Shown in pieces: positions 32,101 through 32,500 of a stretch of 32,500 nt of DNA. Source of the stretch: Symbiodinium natans (taxonomy: Eukaryota; Sar; Dinophyceae; Suessiales; Symbiodiniaceae); NCBI GenBank assembly GCA_905221605.1, contig CAJNDS010002215.1, positions 475,001-507,500 of the forward strand, read 5' to 3'. The notes below the pieces were generated by a model. That model was not told where the DNA came from, did not search any database, and saw only the letters and a program-made list of their open reading frames with translations. Every line of letters begins with the position of its first letter. The stretch's first letter is position 1. The position numbers were made by a program, and so were the translations under genes.

Positions 32101-32346
32101 TCCGCATTCGCTGCGCCCGTGTGCAATCAAGGTCGATGGCCTCTTCGCTCGACGGTCTCGCCCCATCACCCACCGATTCGCCCACCGTGTCGCCAAAGGA
32201 GCCTTAGCTTGCCAACTCGTCATGGATCATCAGAGCATAGCTTTGTTGTGCATTTTTGCACATGCATTCCCTTGGAATGCAAGGACAAGAATGACAAGAA
32301 GCCCGTGCGCTCGGTAAACTTCACCGACAAGGCAGCCGGTGCCTGA
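2103..32346 (+). CDS. TPS: Bifunctional trehalose-6-phosphate synthase/phosphatase-like gene, about 36 exons traced (interval spans introns)
   Basis: Family role: the GT20 domain makes trehalose-6-phosphate from UDP-glucose and glucose-6-phosphate, and the HAD phosphatase domain removes the phosphate. Seen here: short translated blocks, all on the + strand, follow the order of this family. They run from CBM20-like (2.1-2.8 kb) through GT20 (6.7-17.3 kb) to HAD (17.6-32.3 kb). Exon phases agree across every join from 15823 to 18217 and from 29270 to the TGA at 32344-32346. The first exon was not found, and the links 9319-13045 and 15509-15823 are incomplete. The HAD nucleophile motif reads LDNEGT (Glu where the second Asp is usual), while the late motif GDDRSDED is intact. 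Several GT20 catalytic positions look replaced, so synthase activity is doubtful. A methyltransferase gene and a copia element lie inside two introns. A pseudogene cannot be excluded, but the kept phases argue against an old one. Confidence 0.82.
2153..2770. other. Probable intron between CBM20-like exons
   Basis: A middle CBM20 exon is expected here but I could not identify it. Nothing else was recognised. Confidence 0.45.
2771..2825 (+). CDS. TPS gene exon: CBM20-like, YRYAIYNSDTDDFIRWTK
   Basis: The block resembles the (E)YKYVI...W strand pair of CBM20. It begins after CAG (2768-2770) and could end at AAG|GA (2825). The frame stays open further, so the 3' end is uncertain. A middle CBM20 exon between 2152 and 2771 is missing from my reading. 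Confidence 0.4.
4417..4436 (+). repeat. Degenerate telomere-like repeat (TTAGGGTTCAGGGTT)
   Basis: Two to three imperfect TTAGGG-type units on the + strand, opposite in orientation to the array at 211-246. Confidence 0.5.
4585..4636 (+). repeat. Dispersed inverted repeat, copy A, with hairpin
   Basis: Matches the reverse complement of 18630-18680 at about 43 of 51 bases by eye. It contains TCGGC-TTCCA-GCCGA, a small perfect stem. It looks like a member of a short interspersed repeat family. Confidence 0.6.
6756..6778 (+). CDS. Candidate TPS gene exon: GT20 N-terminal motif SRLPVK
   Basis: The frame reads TSRLPVK, resembling the SNRLPVK motif that opens GT20 domains. It follows an AG at 6754-6755. 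It is very short and unsupported by neighbouring conserved blocks, so it is tentative. Confidence 0.33.
6779..7224. other. Probable intron
   Basis: Holds the degenerate telomere repeat at 7163. The N-terminal GT20 strands expected here were not identified. Confidence 0.45.
7163..7189 (+). repeat. Degenerate telomere-like repeat (CCCTGAA/CCCTAAA)
   Basis: Four imperfect units of the CCCTRAR kind, just upstream of the candidate GT20 exon at 7225. Confidence 0.6.
7225..7282 (+). CDS. Candidate TPS gene exon: DVVQKHNFF block
   Basis: Starts after CAG at 7222-7224 and can end at a GT at 7283, giving a phase that matches the next exon. Its position before the LWPxFH block fits GT20 order. Residue similarity is weak, and the open frame extends upstream (GLPTDTDVSRQ). 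Confidence 0.35.
7328..7353 (+). CDS. TPS gene exon: GT20, AYKHF
   Basis: The exon follows an 11-C tract (7313-7323) and CAG, a good acceptor. SSCAYKHF joins in phase to EDYLWPVFHN, like the Y..F....LWPLFHY region of GT20 enzymes. The donor would be GA at 7354. Confidence 0.5.
7442..7486 (+). CDS. TPS gene exon: GT20, EDYLWPVFHNMKIFD
   Basis: LWPVFHN is the conserved LWPLFHY motif of GT20. It begins after AAG at 7439-7441. The end is set at GAT|GC (donor at 7487); ending at TTC|GA three bases earlier is equally possible. Confidence 0.75.
7610..7691 (+). CDS. TPS gene exon: GT20, YESFDKALWKSFLALNNAYA
   Basis: Matches the family block (Y..FD..LW..F...N..YAD). It runs from AAG|GAG to CAC G|GA (donor at 7692). 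Joined to the next exon it reads ADVITKHGDENTLVWIHDYE, a continuous GT20 sequence across the junction. Confidence 0.85.
8089..8129 (+). CDS. TPS gene exon: GT20, DENTLVWIHDYEL
   Basis: WIHDYEL is the WVHDYHL motif of GT20, with the usual His replaced by Glu. The acceptor is TTAG and the donor is GA at 8130. A short piece equivalent to LLPSxLR between this and the next exon is not resolved. Confidence 0.85.
8130..8535. other. Probable intron, GA donor
   Basis: Between WIHDYEL and GLFLHC. A small LLPS-type exon is expected inside; a piece near 8169 (LCWPSTL) is possible but its phase was not resolved. Confidence 0.55.
8536..8591 (+). CDS. TPS gene exon: GT20, GLFLHCAFPSTE
   Basis: NPDFTTGLFLHCAFPSTE matches the GFFLHTPFPSSE strand of GT20. 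It starts after CAG (8533-8535) and ends GAG|GC, with the donor at 8592. Confidence 0.88.
8754..8809 (+). CDS. TPS gene exon: GT20, LPVREDILQGMLSS
   Basis: VMSCLPVREDILQGMLSS matches the LPVREELLRGML motif. It runs from GCAG|G to TAG|GC. An apparent TAG stop is split by the GC donor at 8810, and joining restores an Arg codon. Confidence 0.9.
8991..9023 (+). CDS. TPS gene exon: GT20, LVTFQTFDYL
   Basis: Joined to the previous exon it reads MLSSRLVTFQTFDYL, equivalent to MLSSDLIGFHTFDYARHF. The acceptor is CAG and the donor GC at 9024. Confidence 0.87.
9284..9319 (+). CDS. TPS gene exon: GT20, SLEHCFHKLS
   Basis: Phase and length fit the helix after FDYARHF (DYLSRSLEHCFHKL against DYARHFLSCCSRML). 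It ends AGCAG|GC at 9319. The following intron contains the methyltransferase gene. Confidence 0.6.
9320..9919. other. Intronic DNA upstream of the methyltransferase gene
   Basis: Begins at the GC donor of the TPS exon and may contain the promoter or 5' untranslated region of the nested gene. No motif was recognised. Confidence 0.5.
9920..12444 (+). CDS. Class I SAM-dependent methyltransferase gene, five exons, nested in a TPS intron
   Basis: Exons: 9920-10015, 10133-10216, 10360-10810, 10927-11319 and 11738-12444 (TGA at 12442). All phases agree and the joined protein is 576 residues. Residues 203-211 are VLDLGCGSG, the SAM-binding motif I, which is split by an intron. Residues 272-282 read DIVYTWGVLHH, a post-I motif of this family. 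A conserved distal block (RGMDFWTDVRDWLGG) follows, then a C-terminal extension of about 170 residues rich in Phe and Trp that I do not recognise. Donors are GC, GT, GA and GC; the second boundary (GT, 10217) is the least certain. ATG 9920 is chosen as the first Met of the coding-like stretch; the frame is open upstream. The substrate is unknown. Its own start and stop argue for a separate gene rather than extra TPS exons. Confidence 0.82.
11320..11737 (+). other. GC-AG intron flanked by a 9-bp direct repeat
   Basis: The 418-bp intron of the methyltransferase gene begins GCCCAG and ends CAACAG. The 9-mer TGCAACAGG occurs at both edges (11312-11320 and 11730-11738), as expected if the intron arose by insertion with target duplication (introner-like). 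It holds a run of 17 G at 11376-11392. Confidence 0.72.
11376..11392 (+). repeat. Run of 17 G in an intron
   Basis: Uninterrupted G17 in the methyltransferase intron. It is a possible assembly-length error and a possible G-quadruplex. Confidence 0.9.
12445..13044. other. Intronic DNA downstream of the methyltransferase gene
   Basis: A 16-nt piece at 12551-12566 (RHGGQ) has phases that would bridge the two TPS halves, but it is too short to trust. Nothing else was recognised. Confidence 0.45.
13045..13134 (+). CDS. TPS gene exon: GT20, VVVFADHFAIPYNHLIKKIS
   Basis: This corresponds to the family stretch around the (VxV)xxxxxGIxxxxF region. It ends GACAAG|GC. Joining to the next exon gives ISDDKVVERAASIRNKFKGK, close to family sequences of the form DKVxxxIxELRxKYxGKK. 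Confidence 0.8.
13263..13286 (+). repeat. Tandem 12-mer duplication
   Basis: GCACAAACTCGT occurs twice head to tail, within the intron between the VVVFADH and VVERAAS exons. Confidence 0.85.
13321..13375 (+). CDS. TPS gene exon: GT20, VVERAASIRNKFKGKTII
   Basis: Begins directly after CTAG (13317-13320) and ends ATCATCG|GC. FKGKTII is the strand leading to the GVDxxDxxKG loop that binds the donor sugar nucleotide. Confidence 0.8.
13376..14600. other. Probable 1.2-kb intron
   Basis: GC donor, CAG acceptor. Contains the degenerate telomere repeat at 13839. No further coding signal was recognised. Confidence 0.6.
13839..13857 (+). repeat. Degenerate telomere-like repeat (CAGGGTTAGGGTT)
   Basis: Short TTAGGG-type stretch inside the long intron between two GT20 exons. 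Confidence 0.5.
14601..14635 (+). CDS. TPS gene exon: GT20, DDVTDISAFLEQ
   Basis: The phase joins to the previous exon as KTIIDDVTDISAFLEQ, in the place of VGVDDxDxxKGIxxKL. The Lys of the catalytic KG pair is absent here, as far as this short exon shows. The donor is GT at 14636. Confidence 0.62.
14865..14963 (+). CDS. TPS gene exon (probable): EVRRSISQQLQ block
   Basis: DATNKAFGVEGEPPLVNIVV then EVRRSISQQLQ resembles the helix before the INxxFG region of GT20. It starts after GAG with a phase that fits the previous exon. The 3' end is a guess (GA at 14964). Confidence 0.5.
14964..15413. other. Probable intron
   Basis: Between the EVRRSI and DGLNL exons. Part of GT20 (INxxFG region) is missing and may be here. 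Confidence 0.45.
15414..15509 (+). CDS. TPS gene exon: GT20, ATDILLDTSTNDGLNLIPFN
   Basis: NDGLNLIPFNFYAA is the DGMNLIPxE motif of GT20, a very strong match, with Asn near the place of the usual Glu. It starts after CACAAG and ends GAG|GC (15510). The phase does not fit the next recognised exon, so one small exon is missing. A piece at 15723-15761 (AHAGLIVRS) is a candidate. Confidence 0.88.
15510..15822. other. Intronic DNA with one candidate small exon
   Basis: The piece 15723-15761 (AHAGLIVRS, AG|G at both ends) sits where the SEFxG motif is expected. Its phase fits the next exon but not the previous one. Confidence 0.4.
15823..15870 (+). CDS. TPS gene exon: GT20, GAFKINPWNTGAAKSS
   Basis: AFKINPWN is the conserved (A)xxVNPWN motif near the end of GT20. 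It runs from CCAG|GC to CTCAG|GA. The shared G completes a Gly codon with the next exon. Confidence 0.85.
15871..16329. other. Intron, GA-AG, 459 bp
   Basis: Flanking exons join in phase through a shared Gly codon. Nothing else was seen. Confidence 0.75.
16330..16367 (+). CDS. TPS gene exon: GT20 C-terminus, ITPEDQALRFAK
   Basis: Matches MSxEExxLRxxKD of the family. It ends GCCAAG|GA. Joined to the next exon it gives LRFAKDHSYVSTQTLVQ, like RHxKDxxYVSTHTVxxW. Confidence 0.84.
16368..16966. other. Intron, GA-AG, 599 bp, AT-rich
   Basis: The flanks read AAG|GA and CAG|GA. The middle (16430-16760) is more AT-rich than the rest of the window. Confidence 0.72.
16967..17001 (+). CDS. TPS gene exon: GT20 C-terminus, DHSYVSTQTLVQ
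   Basis: YVSTQT is the conserved YVSTHT motif that closes the GT20 domain. It starts after CCAG and ends GTTCA|GC in phase 2, matching the next exon. Confidence 0.84.
17197..17270 (+). CDS. TPS gene exon: linker, WVHKNLSELKVTRMGQSLTY
   Basis: Resembles the W...FL.DLK....... segment linking GT20 to the phosphatase domain. It starts after GTGTCAG and ends GCAG|GT. Confidence 0.7.
17454..17500 (+). CDS. TPS gene exon: linker, GPVHLPFDDASRLQFE
   Basis: Fits the stretch just before the HAD domain (xGFRxLDxxxV). The phase fits both neighbours. It ends TTCGAA|GA. Confidence 0.6.
17642..17695 (+). CDS. TPS gene exon: HAD start, VVAAYNSAKKRAIFLDNE
   Basis: AYNSAKKRAIFLDNE is the start of the trehalose-phosphatase domain. 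It ends GACAACGAG|GC. The next exon supplies GTIA, restoring the nucleophile motif LDNEGT. The first Asp is kept and the third residue is Glu. Confidence 0.92.
17891..17951 (+). CDS. TPS gene exon: HAD, GTIAAKQKWQ
   Basis: Starts after GGCAG with GGC ACC, completing LDNE-GTIA. It ends TTCTTGG|GA, with a phase that fits the next exon. Confidence 0.8.
18147..18217 (+). CDS. TPS gene exon: HAD, PPDPYVLDLLQTLANDRGNT
   Basis: Matches the PPxxxVLDLLxxLxxDxxNTVV strand-helix unit of trehalose phosphatases. It starts after GTGCAG. The end is at GTG|GC (18217), or three bases earlier at a GT. Confidence 0.9.
18237..18287 (+). CDS. TPS gene exon (probable): HAD motif II, LLSGNASSHLRN
   Basis: LLSGNASSHLRN joined to the next exon reads SGNASSHLRNEWFGSVDGL, in the place of VSGRxxxxLxEWF. 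The usual SGR is SGN. The start (AAG|TAC) is uncertain and adds a few unexpected residues. The donor is GA at 18288. Confidence 0.55.
18495..18592 (+). repeat. G-rich tract with quadruplex potential
   Basis: Many runs of 4-7 G and one of 15 G (18556-18570), separated by short T-containing spacers. It lies in the intron between two phosphatase-domain exons. Confidence 0.85.
18630..18680 (-). repeat. Dispersed inverted repeat, copy B, with hairpin
   Basis: Minus-strand counterpart of copy A. Its stem is CTCGGC-TTCCT-GCCGAG, longer by one pair. The repeat lies just after a G-rich tract. Confidence 0.6.
18905..18922 (+). repeat. Tandem palindromic 9-mer
   Basis: GCCCTAGGG twice in tandem. Each unit contains the palindrome CCCTAGGG. 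Confidence 0.75.
19437..19482 (+). CDS. TPS gene exon: HAD, EWFGSVDGLGLFAEHG
   Basis: Very close to EWFGxVxGLGLAAEHGY of trehalose phosphatases. It starts after CGAAG. The end is set at CACG|GT, but reading through CHRLLP to about 19518 is possible. The next intron holds the copia element. Confidence 0.88.
19813..19817 (+). repeat. Target site duplication, left (TCGGG)
   Basis: TCGGG directly precedes the 5' LTR and is repeated directly after the 3' LTR. Five bp is the usual copia length. A 6-bp reading (ATCGGG with LTRs one base shorter) is also possible. Confidence 0.92.
19818..20126 (+). repeat. 5' LTR, 309 bp
   Basis: Begins TGTCAG and ends CCGATA. It is the same as 28532-28840 at every base I compared. 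The start is TG as usual, but the end is TA rather than CA. It contains CATTTTTGG near its 3' part, a T-rich motif of the sort proposed as dinoflagellate promoter elements; that role is inference. Confidence 0.95.
20128..20139 (+). promoter_or_regulatory. Primer-binding site candidate
   Basis: TGGCAGCGGAGC starts one base after the 5' LTR. It agrees at 9 of 12 positions with TGGTATCAGAGC, the initiator-Met tRNA primer site of many plant copia elements. Its complement ends in CCA. The tRNA of this organism was not available to compare. Confidence 0.6.
20136..20154 (+). other. Leader inverted repeat next to the primer site
   Basis: GAGCTC at 20136-20141 and 20149-20154 can pair with a 7-base loop, overlapping the end of the primer-binding site. 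It could control primer access or RNA dimerisation; that is inference. Confidence 0.4.
20245..28629 (+). CDS. Copia Gag-Pol polyprotein with inserted oxygenase and other domains, 2,794 residues
   Basis: Domains in order: Gag at residues 1-500, with an acidic tract near 225 and a GK-rich tract near 475; zinc knuckle C511-C514-H519-C524; aspartic protease D627-S-G-A; an extra region at about 780-1560; the HHCC zinc finger H1600, H1605, C1633, C1636; integrase D1663, D1729 and E1765 with exact 35-residue spacing; reverse transcriptase D2294 and HVDD (D2388, D2389); RNase H D2543, E2596, D2641, D2692. All these catalytic residues are present. Usual copia polyproteins have about 1,300-1,500 residues. 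The extra region holds an out-of-frame-looking stretch (about 819-1085), a 2OG-Fe(II) oxygenase-like domain (about 1140-1292) and a tentative methyltransferase-like segment (about 1380-1500). The ATG at 20245 lies 118 nt after the LTR. The C-terminus runs into the 3' LTR. Confidence 0.97.
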   Translation: MEKDYDASLTRCSWDGDPAGWTDFVRRVRLLYEKTPRKKRRQLGPSIVAQLRDRAWTITQDVNHQKLTRRDGSVYLLEFLRDRLGRSPIPDVGIRLEELMIRLRRSPGTAMSSWASQVRQTYKRVQVALHRARKEHGLHVSQEPQVREAVPPRQPSAPSSPSNASRRDRGSPTRRSSETTQEPTAEEEGQPEEDAFDAEYDETEFELRDAGPKRSWQKGRKKKPDDDDDDSDDSAQMMKDLEVWDRYEEGLEEVLPGEVLGWLLLRRANLPTSARLSIQAAAGNSLLFTDIERAMRSMEDELMVHDEAKRNRQPRRRSFWVEEEGEWSLVMAPEEDLQELVSSSEVHYVGSRLPPEVYYHHEPEPASYHGETGFWHQDDDGAFSFWEMAEDGEFYTQDTTGLYWAWHDWEDFSGGTSTAPSDATRDAEDAFSLQDPKSRNFTQARQAVKARNLSRGFYPFNPGSKGKPRFKGKGKGKGKGKPSFPRSPPAPILAATSDIFAQPGDPSFSGCFVCGSKEHSWRSCPKRSSTGKGSSKGKGARNFMAEGIFMVSPDSPREILQPDKGISTIRDGDKHEILDTRTPSDMCLDFRWGELQDTSYVVTSHQIDDAFASGQGEAQPRGHAVIDSGATETVGSLPAIEDLMAVRYELNGVPDSFQISSTPPRRFRFGNGSIGFSLSQMLIPQDLGPVRVDLGVFSLDVENVPILIGIKTLRALRTVLDCHQDVAVFAALDPSTGVKLRRSPSGHLLIDLSRNWLQDSFSILSPAARIPEVPPTTFEAEENIGAVFVLEPLPSDFQARGDTHLEYEAAPESPSSCPAVLFHSRGCADSAPGEDSSGCLEDPFRILRALVRGHGHSDCREQRLVCGSGGSFSGQGQSCGEACSVEGQGEGERHQAQSRACPRVGLEQDRRSQSQGRALEGAPMYGIPCRGDKEQPTCHVATLHPVQPQAHLHPPGWQDRSPPCRRTPQPRCPGGGDRDQGGFGFQPSPEGSGHCSSSCREQHGAPAREDQDAEGQSDPQAGPNGSKPSATFLTFERQRRSCEPKVDRCGEPRRGECRGYEPDSWEQATSSDPSGRAGVSDENPGPAVMHVVKQGVREIEDLARQMCHDQLFSFKDCEQLLFQFMAVREAISQSNRSTLEPKNGTGYNVFGLFSHGNMSGITRKSHELPWLCKYVNLFGKHHLAQEGSCWTSFAVNFNQPMNIHLDPNNDPGSSNFTCSFGDFKGGQLWVELTEDSDPSVSPVRWKTKRNGQRVPGHLHTTQHRFIQFSPKSFHATDRWSGTRISLTFYSSRLIAQSTEARRECLKKLGFPLPRSVRPLKYDDNEGEDAYAVDPVEGQGAGEVLLCQDVRHLLQASCEEVWDEVNSLLDVHGRDPHCLQVVEFGGPADSPLCSLLGQQGGQGLSANLSQGFDLGTRGGCHRAHQQLEQRSPAFAWFQLPKGPCRQGSDSDRRQRAMVNRSRKVLRNVISLSQQQLRGGECVWVSEKHSSAWRDRDSCQFWQTLAESGKAFEWQHGDLQIRTTSKAMFLDCSRVSSKMESVENQWDYLYRAFCGSVMNFHGASSASGEGNPVYAVTAQKEALEGVDKKELESLLDTVQKLHRRFGHPSNSLLLKNLRARGASPKLLAVAAEFKCDMCMENQIRTSAPAVSLKREDRLWCTLQIDGFYMRIGQEVFHYLLMVDEASGFCVVEEMIRHPEKEMRHMTTAQVCRTLELRWCQIFGFPETIKLDPEGAFRGLDLGEYCSSRGIELSVIPAEYHEGISEVERSIGTIRRKIEAFMRQEQYHPTRAAAQMVAAHNTMARTLGFSPAQWAFGRDVTVTGHSRERPGEVCAQSAMSDPSHGMAESLELRTRAEKAFIEARAREVMSRAMNSRTRPAKRFLPGDIIFYQRFQVPQDAPANSVVDRPRMGIARFYGPARVLATETRVVSEEGVRKPSAIVWAVCNGRLKRFHQSQVRHSTESERLIAEGAAGAEFPWTFASLASLLDRGSFDDETIVRSRTRGRSKTPARSRSVPPGRRAAPEPPVLPPQLHYGPEPEAEDFEEEEEMIPVPAEMSRGSKRPDPEPPHDDEAEMIPVPQAHNSLVENLDMSRFLNDPQYLPANFVTLDQEESESSAYVIQNASCASLQDESPAFAVTLAAPSSEAEWKALVKNPKRFIAKSVQKGVEVSYAKLNGVQRAAMDEAMKVEVDNWMKTQAVRAVQKFLPQRELLKMRWVLTFKSAPDESAEPKDGQPASDPPKASGERIKAKARIVILGYSDPNLLEANTVSPAMSRLSRQLLLNMASVRKWDILCGDVKSAFLQAKSPQGQRCVFAAPVPELAHALGLQEGQAVQLLRSCYGLVSAPREWYEDVHRTLVSLGAERLTTDSCVWRIRDASGAVVGLVSSHVDDFLMTGCSSSKAWQDFLHGFKNAYEWSPWEHGAFRHCGVNIMQHPDHSVSLDHSSFCQELKQLDPIREERKLTLAEVSQVRAVLGSVQWRVYQSAPQHAAKLNYLQSLIASQDSSIVEQVNKLIREVYSARSLSVQVQSLGAEDPEQLCMIAWSDASLANRPDFSSTGGHLIALMHQQSLEAGMGRINPIAWKSGRLHRIARSSLSAESQALADTEQELFFARLEWREMIGDYVDAKVPENTAAKVPSYLVVDAKAMFDTLSKGVFVASQKDKYTGLELLSLSQHLEKQKTVLLWCDSNHMLADGLTKASKQDVLKRFLASGYWRIRYDGAFISAKKRRQMLREPAAENVTNSVFLQCTEQAQALKCFGILPGGMSEDLYKSVLPPPSSACKHSVLTSRSSFGPRS
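22805..23509 (+). CDS. Overprinted +1-frame ORF inside the polyprotein gene, 234 residues
   Basis: The ATG at 22805 is in a good eukaryotic context (GCCATGG). The frame runs to TGA at 23507. The product has normal composition: an Ala/Lys-rich start with KGKGKG, a conserved-looking core (GPPCMGSH ... MWQLCTRCSLRLTYIPR) with a CxxC pair, and a charged helical tail. Frame 0 over the same bases is odd, rich in Gly, Ser, Arg, Gln, Cys and His, as out-of-frame readings are. Sensible +1 sequence starts earlier, near 22700 (THEGVPIVLLEKTPVGALKI). So this is either a separate overlapping protein or part of the polyprotein reached by frameshifting. No stop breaks frame 0. Confidence 0.6.
   Translation: MATPTAESNGLSAAAVEASVAKAKAAVKPAALKAKGKGKGTKPKAEPAPELDWSRIEEANPRDVRLKGPPCMGSHVVATRSNQHAMWQLCTRCSLRLTYIPRVGKTGLHRAAGPLNLDVQEVVTETKEDLAFNPRLKDQAIALQAAENSMVRQLEKIRTQKDKVIPKQGPMGASPLPPSSPSSANAGAASPKSTVVVNLEEASAEGMNQTPGNKRHQAIPAEEQEYQTRTQGPQ
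23497..23503 (+). promoter_or_regulatory. -1 ribosomal frameshift heptamer candidate (G GGC CCG)
   Basis: In the +1 frame the codons are GGC CCG CAG TGA. GGGCCCG fits the X XXY YYZ slippery rule exactly in that frame, and a -1 slip leads back to frame 0 (AVMHVV...), where coding is again sensible. It lies one codon before the +1-frame stop. No downstream pseudoknot was assessed. Confidence 0.42.
23662..24120 (+). other. 2-oxoglutarate/Fe(II) dioxygenase-like domain in the polyprotein
   Basis: Residues of about 1140-1292 show the double-stranded beta-helix pattern of this superfamily. Iron ligands would be H1204-x-D1206 (NIHLDPNND) and H1274 (SFHAT). R1283, nine residues after the distal His, would bind 2-oxoglutarate. 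A GGQLWVE strand and WSGTRISLTFY follow family style. The form recalls TET/JBP-type nucleic acid oxygenases, but AlkB- or prolyl-hydroxylase-like relatives cannot be ruled out by eye. All three iron ligands are present, so it may be active. Confidence 0.72.
24382..24850 (+). other. Tentative methyltransferase-like segment in the polyprotein
   Basis: Residues from about 1380 read VVEFGGPADSPLCSLL, then GFDLGTRGG at 1410, then a WFQLPKGPC block at 1435-1443. The spacing recalls a Rossmann-type fold with a degenerate PPCxP-like motif, as in C5 cytosine methyltransferases. The key Pro-Cys residues are not conserved, so it is likely inactive or a different fold. Confidence 0.3.
28525..28531 (+). 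promoter_or_regulatory. Short polypurine tract candidate
   Basis: GGGGG followed by CA directly precedes the 3' LTR, where plus-strand priming is expected. It is short and lies within the coding frame, so the call rests mainly on position. Confidence 0.4.
28532..28840 (+). repeat. 3' LTR, 309 bp
   Basis: Second copy of the LTR. The polyprotein reading frame enters it and stops at 28627-28629, so the last 32 or so residues of the polyprotein are LTR-encoded. Confidence 0.95.
28841..28845 (+). repeat. Target site duplication, right (TCGGG)
   Basis: Matches 19813-19817. Removing one copy and the element restores the uninterrupted intron. Confidence 0.92.
28846..29269. other. Intron remainder 3' of the copia element
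   Basis: Continues the host intron after the right target duplication. No coding signal before the candidate exon at 29270. Confidence 0.6.
29270..29306 (+). CDS. Candidate TPS gene exon: SEASADDNQEWK
   Basis: A Trp-Lys pair in the right place before ELMKQYVQR. AAAG acceptor, AAG|GC donor, and a phase that fits the next exon. Only weak residue similarity, so tentative. Confidence 0.38.
29355..29432 (+). CDS. TPS gene exon: HAD, ELMKQYVQRIQGSILEAK
   Basis: Matches the xxMExYVxRTQGSxIExK segment of the phosphatase cap. It starts after TTTTGCAG and ends GCAAAG|GC. It lies 3' of the copia element, so the element interrupts one domain in an intron. Confidence 0.87.
29553..29582 (+). CDS. TPS gene exon (30 nt): HAD, ASSISWNYRE
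   Basis: Joined to the previous exon it gives ILEAKASSISWNYRE, equivalent to IExKxSALVWxYRD. It runs from CACAG|G to GTGAG|GC, both phase 0. It is convincing because of the exact fit despite its size. Confidence 0.8.
29760..29814 (+). CDS. TPS gene exon: HAD, AHELVRHL
   Basis: VIDDVAHELVRHL fits the QAKELxxHL helix. It starts after CCGAAG. The end is set at CACCTGA|GC, but this junction is uncertain. Confidence 0.6.
29815..30125. other. Probable intron
   Basis: Between the AHELVRHL and VKVVMGKG exons. Several residues expected between them are missing and may lie here. Confidence 0.5.
30126..30190 (+). CDS. TPS gene exon: HAD, VKVVMGKGYVEVKRADIDK
   Basis: Matches VxVxxGxxYVEVxxxGVxKG, a signature of trehalose phosphatases. 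It ends GACAAG|GT. The start is either 30126 (phase fits the previous exon) or 30134 (after TGAG). Confidence 0.88.
30399..30446 (+). CDS. TPS gene exon: HAD, GRAVIKTLEELGNVDF
   Basis: Supplies the Gly of xKG and the helix before the final motif. Joined on both sides it reads DIDKGRAVIKTLEELG and then VDFVLSIGDD. GCAG acceptor, GT donor at 30447. Confidence 0.87.
30684..30721 (+). CDS. TPS gene exon: HAD motif IV, VLSIGDDRSDED
   Basis: GDDRSDED is the metal-binding late motif (GDDxxDED) and is intact. It starts after CAGAG and ends GATAT|GC. The next exon begins with G, completing the Met of DEDMF. Confidence 0.93.
30829..30847 (+). repeat. (AG)n microsatellite
   Basis: About nine AG units, followed by a purine-rich stretch to 30900 with further GAGAGA runs. 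Confidence 0.9.
30974..30994 (+). repeat. (AG)n microsatellite
   Basis: About ten AG units preceded by GAAGCAGAAGCAGAAGAA. It lies in the intron after the GDDRSDED exon. Confidence 0.9.
31754..31784 (+). CDS. TPS gene exon: HAD, FEAISNYFKR
   Basis: Directly continues DEDM as DEDMFEAISNYFKR, as in family members (DEDMFEAI). It starts after CCGAG. GT donor at 31785. Confidence 0.8.
31785..32283. other. Probable last intron
   Basis: GT donor, TGCAAG acceptor. The CTVG strand normally before the C-terminus was not found here. Confidence 0.45.
32284..32346 (+). CDS. Probable last TPS gene exon, KKPVRSVNFTDKAAGA then TGA
   Basis: KKPVRSVNFTD lines up with the KPSxAxYYLDD tail of trehalose phosphatases. 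The acceptor is TGCAAG and the phase fits the previous exon. The CTVG strand expected just before is not seen, so the join may lack a small exon. Confidence 0.5.
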   Translation, partial: DKNDKKPVRSVNFTDKAAGA

Positions 32347-32500
32347 GGCTAATGCCTGTCTGCATACTTTGCGAAGAGCATACGTTGTGCGAAGAGCCTG
32401 CATTTGGCCAGCCATCGGAGTAAGTCCATGCGTGACCTGTTCGTCTTAGTTTGTAGAAATCAAAGAGCTGTGTGGAGAGCTGGCCTACGCCCCTCACGGC

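Noticed and set aside
1-32500. CRISPR arrays, rRNA or tRNA genes, spliced-leader relics
   Set aside because: No regularly spaced repeats, no rRNA or tRNA signatures, and no copy of the dinoflagellate spliced-leader sequence was found by eye.

Overview
This looks like nuclear DNA of a dinoflagellate, probably a Symbiodiniaceae-type or related species. The signs are tandem CCCTAAA/TTTAGGG telomere-type repeats inside the sequence, genes cut into very short exons, introns that mostly begin with GC or GA instead of GT and have AG|G at both ends, and a large Ty1/copia polyprotein with lineage-specific extra domains. There are no bacterial operons and no rRNA or tRNA genes that I can see.

Almost the whole window appears to be one locus on the + strand: a split gene for a bifunctional trehalose-6-phosphate synthase/phosphatase-like protein (CBM20-like N-terminus, GT20 domain, HAD-type phosphatase domain). 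I traced it from about 2.1 kb to a stop at 32346 by translating short blocks that follow family order. Typical matches are WIHDY, LPVRED, DGLNL, INPWN, YVST, FLDNEGT, EWFGSV, GKGYVEV and GDDRSDED. From 15823 to 18217 and from 29270 to 32346 the exon phases join without a break. Some joins elsewhere, and most of the N-terminal part, are unresolved.

Two other units sit inside its introns in the same orientation. At 9920-12444 there is a five-exon gene for a class I SAM-dependent methyltransferase (576 residues when joined), placed between two GT20-domain exons. At 19818-28840 there is a 9,023-bp Ty1/copia LTR retrotransposon between two exons of the phosphatase domain. Its 309-bp LTRs look identical, it has a 5-bp target duplication (TCGGG), and its 2,794-codon ORF is unbroken, so it inserted recently and may be active.

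The retrotransposon is the most unusual item. Between its protease and integrase it carries about 900 extra residues. These include a 2-oxoglutarate/Fe(II) dioxygenase-like domain (H1204-x-D1206, H1274, R1283) and a tentative methyltransferase-like segment. They also include a roughly 800-bp stretch where the sensible protein lies in the +1 frame, ending at a perfect -1 slippery heptamer that would return ribosomes to the main frame. Dinoflagellate DNA is known to contain much 5-hydroxymethyluracil, so an element-borne oxygenase is a candidate nucleic-acid-modifying or silencing-evasion system.

The rest is intronic or flanking DNA with low-complexity G, C and AG tracts, scattered telomere-like repeats and one inverted dispersed repeat pair with a small hairpin.
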